From: Xylocopa sonorina
Lineage: Eukaryota; Arthropoda; Insecta; Hymenoptera; Apidae
Direction: 5' to 3'
NCBI RefSeq assembly: GCF_050948175.1
Contig: NC_135202.1
Coordinates: 3,658,001 to 3,722,000 of the forward strand
DNA length: 64,000 bases
Positions within the stretch are counted from its first letter, which is position 1. Each line of letters starts with the position of its first letter. The position numbers were made by a program, and so were the translations under genes. The notes under the pieces were generated by a model. It was given only the letters and a program-made list of their open reading frames with translations, did no database searches and was not told the DNA's origin. Shown here one piece after another: positions 48,201 through 60,200 of this stretch.

Positions 48201-51200
48201 TTTAATAAAGGTATATTGAAACTGTTTTTACTTAATGCCTAAAGTGACACATACTCTTGGTTAGGGTTGCCAGATTCGCACAAAATAGCGACTCGTTCTC
48301 CGCTTAGTCTTTGATAGCGGGAATCGGTAGCGTTGTCGATATTGTTGTTATTAGGACCATCCATAACTTGGTCAGCCCTTCGTCTCTCGACGACGCAAGA
48401 AACTCTGCTGCGTGCTTCGTTGATCAAAGTCTAAAAGACAAACAAAACCAAACAATGAAATTATAAAGATAATGAAAAAGATCCAGTTTTTTAATACAAA
48501 AGATACGTATGTACAATCTGCTAATTTGTGTACATTGCACTGGCTTACTTACACCAGCGATATCATCGAAATCGAATTGAAGGGGTAGTTTAATGTGGAC
48601 GGGAGGAAACTCGTCGTCATCGTAGTCGTCATCGTCATCGTCATGGTCACCGCTCTCGTTGTCTGACTTTGAATTGTTCTCATCCTCCTTGTGCACTTTG
48701 ATGTCCTTGGTGTCTGGCTCTACCTCCTTCTTCGATGGTGTTTGCTCAGCGAGAGACTGTTGAACCTCTTTTGTATCGCTGGTGTCCTGAAAGAAGACAA
48801 TGGGTTCCTTCGTACTTTAATCGAGCCTTTTTACTATCAATAGTAAAAAAAGAAAAAGATCCCCGTGGTGATCTAAAATGCACTAATCATTATAGCTATT
48901 AACATTGAAGTTTTTAAGTTTAAATTATGTCTATTTCCGAATGAATGACCCTAACATTTTATAGACATTGCATACTAGTGGTTCAACCCTTAATTAAGGA
49001 TTGAAGCATTTGAATAATTCGTACAAAAAAACATGACTTCTCTTCAAAAGTTTTAATGGCGATAGCTAAACTTCAGACTGTACAAGACTCGAACTTCTGA
49101 TTAAATAAATTATTAGTTTCATGTATGCATTGAGTTGTTTGGAATGTCAACAGTATTTTTAACACTGCTGTATGTATCACGCATTTGATAGGACTCAAAG
49201 ACAATTATTTGGTACAAACGAAAAAATCAAAATCTCTTTAATTATTATTAAAGAGAAACTTCTGAAATTGGTCAGTAGGGTAGGCATTAAGTTTCAAACA
49301 GGATAATGTCGAGCTTCATGCATCGATGAAGACTCCAGAAGCAAAAACCGATGGTCCCTGACTAAGATGCTCTATCTCGTTTGTCTTATTCACAGGATAT
49401 TACGCCATTAGGCTATCATTTATTCGTGTTTCTACCTCGTCAAAAAACAAAACCTCATCAAATAACAAAAAATTAAGTAAACTAGAAGCCAGCAAAAATT
49501 AGCGAGATATATCCATTGTCGAGAAAGTTGGTTAGATTTTCGTAAAAGAAATACTGAAGTCACTCGATTAAGTCTATACTAGTTATCTTTGAATTATCGA
49601 GAAATTTTGCTACGAACGGTTTAATAAAATAACAAGAATTTAACTTGTATATTTTCCAATGCATTTCACAAGTTTTATGATATCATAAATCTATCGAGAC
49701 CACGATACATATTCTACTACTTTCTATATTTTGCTGTCGTAAAAGCCATGCGAGTGCCTCTGTACCTATGAATAGTGCTGCAAGAAACACGTGTCCCATT
49801 TCTCTCTGAATAAGAAACCATACATTAAAATTTAAACCGTCATTAAACTCTTCCAGATTCGCAAGAGATTAATATTCTTTAAAATGAAATCTCTATCGGT
49901 TCACCAATGGTATCGTGGGCGTCATTAGAGACTACAGTCCCGTTTAAAATGGTGTCTGGAACGTTATTCTCGCGAGAGACAAGAAATTTACAAAACTCGC
50001 TAGACCGATCGTAAAACCTCATCTCGATTGCTTGAAGGTAAATATATTTTATTCTCAGTTTGTGATCTCTCCTTTTCTTCAGACAAGTCAAACTCCTCTA
50101 AGTAGTGAGGGCTTTAACTGGTACCAGTATTTGCTCATTTTTTCCAATTATGGCTTCATTTGTCACACAGTTGTATCAATTTGCGTAACATTTATCTGAT
50201 ATAGCAGATATATGTGCATAAAAATAGAAAAAATAACTCTAAGTGTATAAGGTAAATATAAGGAAGTAACTTGAAGTTATTTTTCGTTTTTAAGAAAAGA
50301 CATGGAAAATTCCTAGTGTAGATATACGCTTGTGGTAAGAACTTATTTTAAGCCAGTGTAACGCGGATGGATTGCCTTAAAACTCGTCTCCATTTACGTT
50401 CACGAACAGAATGAGAATTGAATTTCCTAGAAATCATCTGTTCACGTAATGTTCTTATACTGTTCACGTAACAAGAATCGAGTAGTGATCAGAAAAAGTT
50501 CATGTCTGTTCGTGTAGATACTGTTTGCGAACAGCGGTCCATACATAGCTTTAGCTTTCTTTAGCGCTAGCCAAGCAAAGACGTTTTCTCTAGCAACCGA
50601 AACCTCAAATATTTTTCTCGATTTTCCTCCTTTACTTCGACTTACAGAACACTAGTTATATATCTATGTATTACTGCATTTCATCGAATATCAAATGTAT
50701 AGTTACATTGTTTAACATGTATTTGAACAATTGATAAAACTTCGCGTTAAAACTTGAAAGAATAAGATCTCTATAGAATTTACTTAAAACATTGCTATTT
50801 CCAGCTCAATTAATTAGGTCAACGAGGACAAGTGCTTTCGAATTATCTCAATTGAATAGATTTGAAATCGAATCTGAACGAGATATAAGATTTCTACTCG
50901 GAAGAATATCACGTGGTACCTATTAATCGAACGTCCAATGGAGTCTCGTTCCCGGTTTGATTTCCATCGTTTTGGCGATGGTTATAATGCGATAACAAGA
51001 AGAGAGTTCACTTTCACTTGCGACCTGGTGTCGCGACCAGGAAGAAGACGAGTTGCATCAACGGATGATCACTATAGCGATATTTGTACAACTTTCGAAG
51101 CCTCGAGAAACGCTTCGGTGAGTCGTCTTCGTTTCGTGGCCGCCTGTTTCAATTTCTCTCGTCAACAAGAAGTAGTTTCCCGAGAAACAAGATTGTTGGT

Positions 51201-54200
51201 CAGCTTTTAATTATATATGATCGTGGATGACAATAACGACGGTCGTGTACAAGTAATACGCTACACCGACACGCTCCAATTACTACGAACAAAGTTAACC
51301 GCAGTTTCATAGATCCCTGATCAACTTTTATTACGCGTTCTGTTAACAATATTCATTGAATCCTTTGATCGTTTTTTCGGTATTTTGTGATTCGAGCATG
51401 TTGCTTAATTCGAACTGGATTTTCTGTCGAGTTAATAACTAATTTATATTTTTTGTACTGCGTTTGCAAGGCTTGCATTTCGAATTCGACCTTTTATAAA
51501 TAAAATTCTTTAACCATCAGATATATAAAAAGTCTACTTAACTCCTCTTTGCGTATAGTATGTAGAAAAAAATGAAGGGATTCTATTTTCTGTGGCTCTG
51601 TATAGATTGTTAATTTCGATTCTGCCAGCATTTGACTTCGATTGACTTGATTCATCGAACAAACGAAGCGCCATTTCCAAGCTCTCTCGGATAATCGACC
51701 GTTCTACGCCGTTAGTTAGATTCTAGTTGCGTTACACGTTAAACCAGGAAACGAGGCGAAATACGTATTTGGCGTACGGTGATAGGAAGGAAGTTACCGG
51801 TCGGTACTTTCGAGAGCCTAATTTGTGATCGGTCAGCAGGAAACCATTATCGTGCAAGAAACGTTAGTTGCATCAGGTTCCGACGAGGTTGGACATTTCC
51901 AGCTGGCAAACGGGGGTTTTCTCGTTTTATCCGGCCGAGTGACAACTTTCTAGAATATCGGTGAACGTAATGAAAGGTAGTCAGAATGGATCCAGCTACC
52001 GACCAGCTTCTGGTTTTCGCAATTCCAGCCTCACCGAGACGAACTTCGATCTTCCCACTACTCGTTCCACCGCGGATCGGTATAACGTTGCGCTACGCTC
52101 CGATCGCCAGTTTTATACGCGAGAAAGTTCCTCCGTTCGAGAATGAAACTCGATGTTCTCGCGTTTTGATGCCAACAGTCAGATACTGAAACAACTTTTT
52201 ATACCTGGGATCTTTGCTTTTTATTATTTAATTTTTTCATTAAAGCCACTGGAATGTTTACAAATTTTCTACTCTAGTGTCCAAGTGTGAAAAGAATTTT
52301 TTGATGATACACTGTGATAGAGCCTACGTACTTTCTTTCTTCTTTTTACTCTTCTTTAGCCTCGCCAGTGTTTAATACAAACACTAACATTTTAAACGAT
52401 AAATAAAAATGAAAGTAGATCAATAAGCAACCACATCATCGAACGATGAAGTATAAATTTGTTCAAGATTGTATGTGTTTGATCGTGCGATGTTTGAATG
52501 AGTCTAATTAACGAGAAAGCCACCATTGTCGAAGCCTATTTTTTTTCTAATCAATTCTGAGAAGAAAAGAAAGAGGAAGAGACCTGCGAGCGTGATTGTC
52601 AGCGAATGCAGACGGTACCGTAACAGACCGAGCACTTTCCACTTGAGGAATTACTCAGGATGTAGAAACGATTTTGCGGCACTCGAGCGACAACCTGTAT
52701 AATCGTCAAGCTAGAACGGGACGAAACGAGTGAAATTTCTTAACCCTCGCGGTGTACAGGTGGTTCGCGAGTTCTGTGTAGCCGTTTCGCCGCGGGCTGG
52801 GTATCGAACGACTCTCGTAACACACGTAAGAAAACGGCAGTAAAATTTTACCAGAAATCAACCATGAAGTTCCTGTTCCATGCAAAACCATCGTCTGGAA
52901 ACGGACAATGACACATGACGATTACGCGATAACTCTTAGTTTTGTAACGCCAGCCATTAATACGCGGCGACCATTCCCAATTGCGAGTCTTCCGTGTACG
53001 ATCGCGACACAATTTTCAATTGTCGAATGGTCGATTTCAGTCGTCCGACTGAGTGATTGTGAAACGTGTTTTTGTAATCAAATTTTGGTAATATCCGTTT
53101 AATTAACCGTTTGAATGCCATATTGCCATATTGATTGCACGCTGGGATTTTGATACATGACGTTCGTACAATGTTTAACAATGATTAGACAGTCCGTTAA
53201 AATAGAAAGATGGAAATCTTTGAAAGTAAGAAGCGGAAACTAGTAAAAGTTACGAACTATTCACAATATAAGCACATAAATACATTTCTTATATACTTTC
53301 ATATAAACGAAACTTAAATTCTTTAATTATTCTGTGAAATCACTTCATCGAGATATTTCATATACATCCCGAGTAAAATTATTCATAAACAGAAACGCAA
53401 ATGAAATAAAAATATATATATATTGCATAAAAAATGAATGTTCAATTTCTGAACTCCGCATTATTGCACAAGCGTAATGTCTCGCGCAGCGTATTCAAAT
53501 TTTACTTTCGAGCCGTTCAAGGAACTGGGCCAAGCTGTTTCCAGCAGTTGGAAGGATTTCACGAGGAAAAGGAAATCGACGTATGTAAGTGGCTGTTTCG
53601 CGTGCGACGCGGCTGAGGGCGAACGAGCGGAGGTTAGGAGGAACCCGGGGAGAAGAAATCGGTATTGCAATTTGCCGCGGCGGAGACAAGCGCACGACCA
53701 AACGCTCCCACAGGCTTTCTTTAGAAATCCTGCCAGCGTCCTCTGCGCGCTACCTATCAATTAGCGAGCCATTATGACTCTCCACAATGAAGATTTGCAC
53801 TCGCGTGCCTTCATCGCTTTGGAGATGGAAATCATCGACGACACACTTTTGCTTCGTGTCTATCATATTTTTAACAAGTGCAATTGGTTCTCCCTATATT
53901 TCAACGTTCCTCACCGCAATTCTACGCGGGACAAGTTGTTCTTCGCGTGAAGTGGAGAGTGGAACTGTTGATGGCTGGGATCCTCGAGCGTGAGCAATAT
54001 ACGTGCAGCGTGAGCAATCACGTTTACAATATTCTTGTCTTCTTGCTACTCATCTCTGCAAATGGAAGAAATAGATCTACTAACAGCTCATTTATCTTTC
54101 TACCTCTACTTTTATCTCTGGGCAAATGTTTCTCTCATACAATCCCCAAAAATTCAATTATTTAAATTCTACATCTACTTCGTACGTTTTGAATTTCTCT

Positions 54201-57200
54201 ATGCATTTTTAGAGGCTTCAACTGGAATATTGCGTTGAGGTTGTTCGACTGTTTGAAAGTTTTCTACAATTATTCCATTCGCTTTAGCTGATATGCGCCA
54301 TAGCAAGGCGTTATTCTACGTTCTGTTTACTTTACACGTGAATCTGAATGATTCCAGTCTCAACAAAGCATAAAGGAAAAGTGAAATTTCGAGGATTCCC
54401 ACGAGAGCGAGGGAATTTTCTAATCCGCGCCGCTATCGTTGTGCGCAGATTCGCGCGAAGAGAAACGGCGCGCTATACGTTGAACGGAGTGAAAATCATT
54501 TTTTATAATTGATAAGGAACAGTTTCTATCGTCAAGGTGACGAGTCGTGCGAACAAAGCTTGTTCGATGCGAACGGGCAACAATACAGTCGGCACCGCGG
54601 AGAGAAAATCTTTTTAGAGAACGTTCACCTTACTGCTGGTGCGTGGCAACGGGCAACCCACTTTCCGTTCGCGCCACGTACCTTTCCATCGAGAGTCGCA
54701 AAAATGCAGCGCAGCATCCTCCTTTCGAGATGCTTTCATATCGGTGCTTTTTAAACTGAAACATTCGCCGTTAACGGACAGACAGTGCGCGTTGGCGAAC
54801 GCCTTTGGCAACGAAACGATCATCGATAATTGCAAAAATGGTCGAGGGAAGATGATTGTGAGGAATGGCCATTAAAAAGTAATTATCGTGCAACCAGCGA
54901 AAAAGTAAATGTCAGTGTCGGTCATCAAATTAACATTTGCTGTTAGATATTGCTACCATCGTATTCGAATAAAGAGCATTTATTTGTAAAAGAGAAGTGG
55001 AAACAATTTGTAAATTAGAGTTCCAGCTCGTGATTCTATATGAATAATCATTTACATAAATCGTGCTTCGAGTTCCTCTCGACTTGCGTGTTCGCTGGAT
55101 TTCTGATTGGGTAAGAAAATCCGATACGCCAGAATGTTAACATCAAACTGGTTTCAGTGCAGAAATTTCATGCACCCATTAAAATGCACCTAAAGGTTAC
55201 GTTTTCTGTTGTGCTGGGAAGAAAAACCTGTAAAACGACACAACGTAACACAGAAAACGCGAACGAATCCAAGAGAAGAGTAGAAAGTAGTGTGATCTTT
55301 GAAACAATTTCCCTTCGCAGAAGGCTACGTAAACGGTAGATAATTTTCTTTCCTTCGTTACGCAAAAATTAGTTCCAATCGAACAACTCGCGTGCATCGG
55401 AATGTTTCATAATGCATTCCCCTCGAAAAGGAGAAAAAGAAACGTAACGTTGCATCAATTCGCTCAGAACTCTTTTATCATCAACTTTCGTAAATGTAAA
55501 TTAAGCCGGGTTTCCACACGGTCAGATTATTATTAAGCTTTACCTACTCTTACTGTTATTTCATTTTATTTCATTAAGTCTTAGTAGTAAATTTACTTAT
55601 AGAAATGTGTTAATTTAACTGCCGCCATACTCTTGACAACAGTAATCGTTTCCTGCTTTCAATAATGGCGAAGAGAAATCGGAGAAGAAATGAGATCGCA
55701 TAAAAATCCCTGAAGGCATGTTAACAATACCTACATTTATGGAAAATCACGAACTTTCATCGTGCAAAGATAGAAATCGAAAAGATACCACGTAATCGGT
55801 TCATCTTTATGTGAAATCTGTTTACGGATCCATCATCTGTGGTATACTTCCGGTTCCTCCTTTCTAATGGTTTCTAATCATCCGAAGAGACACGTTTTAC
55901 CACGATATCGTTACACGAAGCAATTATGGTAATTCACAACTAGTTGAATGTCGACAACTAGTTAAAAAATAAATGAAAACCTAGCACTAATAAAGTTTGC
56001 ACGCGGAGAGAAACTTGGCTTTAACGAAGAGAAAAGGCAACGATGGAAAAGAGATTAAGCATACTTGTGAATAAAGCGGATAAGGCATGAATCACGTTCG
56101 CTGGGATCCTTGGAAATGTTAAAAATACAGGCAAATCGCCTGTACAATGACTCCGACGTCCCGCAGACATCGATTCCTCGTTGCCATTGCGCAAATCTCG
56201 AAACGGTGATTAATGTCAAGGCGATCCAAGCCACGAATAAGGCGACTTCCTCGAACGCGAAACACTGACGACGATTCTAAACAATTTAATCTGTCGTGTT
56301 TTGCTGTGTTTATCCTAAAAACGTGACATTTTATATTGAAGAGATAACGTTAACATATTTCGTATGGAATAACGTTTTCCTTAACCCAAGGACTACCACA
56401 TCAGTTTCATATCTTCTGTTTTAGCAGCTATTACAGAGTGTTCGTCATTATAAACGCGTAGTGACAAAACATGGAGGAATATGATTAAATGGGACTATGT
56501 GTCTGCTTATCAGTGGTTCATTTATCTCGCTAGATGTCCTTCTGCGACGACATTATGACAAAGTCAGTTATTTAAATCGAGAAAAAATTTCTGTGAGATC
56601 AATTAAATTTTTCTACCCGAGTTATATTCACCTGAAAATCTTTAGATCCCTTTTCTTTAGGCAAACAGGTGCTCTGAGACCTAATTATATAAAATACCAT
56701 ATGAATATTCTTGTATCATTAATAATAATAATATTATTCATGGTTACAATTACAGCTTTACTTAAAATACTGTACACTGCAATATGCATCAAATCTGAAA
56801 GGATTAATTGAAGATAACTACAATGATATTATAATGAATAACAAATATATTACGCGGTAAATATCAATTCTAACTTAAGATTTTAGATTCTAGACTGTGA
56901 GATGATTCTTTCAGTATACGAGTCGCTTATCTGAATGATAAAACAGTGATGTTTAACAATTAATAAATCAGTGGCGGCAGCTTTCGCTACAATATCGTCA
57001 CAACGTCTACGGTATTCGTATTATTTTCCAATTAAGCCAGCAGCCAGGCAGAATACAAAAATTAACATTGATTGTTGGCAGAGAGTCGAATGACTGGGTG
57101 TATGGCCTTCTCTCCGTGGAACTTTCACTTGTTAGCAGGAAAAGAGAATAGACAGTAATGTTTGCGGCGAGGTGTTTAACTTTCGACGCGCGATTGATTA

Positions 57201-60200
57201 ATTAGCGGGTGCAAATTTTCTCTCCGTTAAGTTATACACACCGCGAAACGTGATACAAAAGAGAGGAATTGTTTTTCTCCGTTAAATTCCTCTCTCTCCT
57301 TTTTTTTTCTTTTCGCGTGTCCGTTTCATGGACGCCTTTGCGTACATTCGACGCTCAAGTAACGTAGATGTGGCACGGTTTCCGGTTCGTTTAAAGTAGC
57401 TGATAGAAAGTAAGATCGACTTACGCGACACGAATGCTCGCATGGCAAAGTATTTGCCGTCTTCATTCTAATGCTACTGGTAGCAAAGTGAAAATCGATC
57501 GATCGTTGAATGAAAAATTAAGGAAAGATCATTGAAACAATACCTATTATCTGTATAAACAAAGTGTTTAAAAATGCTCATTTTCTTAAATTTAACAGTA
57601 AGTACGTAAAATAGAAGAACAATTCCTTCATTAGCCAACAGAGAATAAATAGTTAACAAAACTGTTAAGTTATCAATTAGTTCATACATTACTGTAAAGT
57701 ATGTATTATTACAAAATCTAAATATTCTATAAATACTCAGGATGATATTTAAAATTTTGAGTTTTATTTAATTTGATCGTGATTTTCAGGAATTTTCCAA
57801 AGACCCAGCCACACCGTTTAAACAGAAACGTGTGCAATTCTATGACGCATTTCGTACAAAGTTTGACCGAATGCGAACTAATTGATCATCCTTGGTTATT
57901 TTTAAACGAAACGACAACAAGCGTGAAGTGTAAATTTGAATTTTTTGTAGGTCCTTTTAAAAAGGCATGGCCAGCCGCATACCAGCCGAACTGGTCAAAC
58001 GAGTTAAGCTACGAATCTTAGTTGGAAATTTTCTACAAAGTTTTATTCAAATGAACGACAGACCGTCGTCCTTGTCCCAGAAGAACGTAAACGCGAAGAG
58101 GTTCTGCACGCTCCGATTGGTTCGAGAACGTTCTCGTTTTAATACCGTAACACGTGTACTTTTTATCACGCGTTAGTAACAATCACCTCCTTTTCGATGT
58201 TCAGCCTCGGGAAATTCTGACAAGCATCCGAGTCGAATTAGAACAGTGGCAATATTGTATTAAATACAATGTAACACTTTAACATACCGACGGTATATTA
58301 ACGTCAGTCGTTAAGTATCATAACGCTTCGATGTATAATGCTACGAGTGCGAAGCAGTTTATATAACTGGTAATGTTGCATCTGAAGAATGCAGTAGCTA
58401 CAAAAAGTATTCGCAATTTTCAATGAAGCGTTTCTGGAACAGGTGTTGCGTTCTATTTTCGTAATAGTAAATTATGCAGTCACGTAGAAGTATCACTAGA
58501 CGATAGGAAATTTCATCTACATGGACTTGATTAATTGATGCAATGGAAATGTTGAAATAAATATAATGGTGTACGGATGCTGGGATTATTCCATTAATAA
58601 AATAATTATAATGTAATTACATATAATATTAAAATAATATTTATTTTAATATTAAATTAAGAGATTAAGTATTATTGATTTTTATTATTAATGAATTATT
58701 AATAAAATGTGAGTTTCCAGCAGAAGAAACTGGCGTAATTCATCTTTAATTTTCTTAATTAAAAATTCTGAAGGTAGATTTTATAAAACGTATCATCCCG
58801 AGTTGTAACGGAGTTCTTTTAAATAGTTTAAAATTACCGAGGAAAAGAAAAAACGGAAAAAAGTTTAATAAAAATTTCACTTGATTCAAGATAAAAATAG
58901 TATAATTTTTGTAAACACTAGTGAACTTGATAACATACTTAGAAACTCAATCATGTATACGATCGTACATAAATATCATATACCTTGATCTCATTCGATT
59001 CAAATAGAACAATGTTCGTAAGTAGTAAAAAACTTGATAATATATTCCTACTAGTGATGTATAGCCAAGAATAACAACTTCGCTGTACATAAACATTAAA
59101 AATAAACTCCGACTTGTATGCGATTGAAATGAAAATTAAACTTGAATATAGGTGTCGCTATGAATATTCTATTTATGTAAGTACAAGTCGATTTGAACGA
59201 ACGATCGTGCGCAAAGTCTTGAAACGGAACAGTAACTAAGCAAAAGATTCGCGAATGGAAAGAGGCAAAAAGGTGATTTCCTGTTTCGCGTTAGAATTGT
59301 TCGTACATCGAGGAACGTAACCCGAATTACGTAATCCGCGGTTGCGGTTCTCCTTGAACGCAGCTCCTAGCACCGGCGGGCACCGCTTCGGTGCGTCTCG
59401 TTCCCGGCGTTTAACACGCTTCTTCTGCGCTCCGCTCGATGCAGAATTAATTGTCCTTCCCTTCCTAACGATAAATCCTTCGCGTCGTCTTTCGTTCGCC
59501 GCACACAAAGGGACCCTCGAGAGTCAGCGATTTACGAGCGGAGAAAGCGCGCGGCGCGAACGTTAAATGGCCCGCGTAGCAAACGTGGCGTCCATTTATT
59601 TCAGAACGATCAAACGTTACCAGGCATTGAAATCTCCGGCGCGCGATGTTGAATAATTGTACCTTGACGCGTCCGATCAATTCTCACCATGTTCTATTTT
59701 CTACGACGATTAATCGTTTCAGATACTGATTAGATCAATAGAAGAAATATTGGGATCGACTGATTTCACTCTGACGTTCGAATTCTGAACTGATAATGGA
59801 AACTGTAGGGAAGAAAAGTATGTTTCTTAATGAATAAAATAATTGATATAAAATAATTTTGAATCCCCATTTTATTTTTAACTCTATCTTTTTTTCTTGA
59901 AATTTATTGGCACAAATTATCCAAACGCGTATACGAAGTGACTCAAACATTGCGTCTGTTCTCATTCCAGTAGTAATTAAGTTTCAAATAAAGGCAGTTG
60001 TGACACAGAAAATCGCAACATTTTATCGCAAAGAGGTAACATGTAAATGTGACATGGAATTCTAGCTACTGCTGCTGCAAATCATTAGAAGTTATAATCA
60101 CAATGCAGTGAACGAGGCTATATACGACTACTTTCTCGAAGATTCTCACAAGAGTAAAGCCAGTTTCATGTTCCACAAAGCAGGAAGTTGCTTTCTGCGT

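Noticed and set aside
56497..56811. 104-codon plus ORF with hydrophobic segment
   Set aside because: AT-rich code with Ile/Leu/Lys runs, no upstream signals; compatible with chance in an intron of this size.
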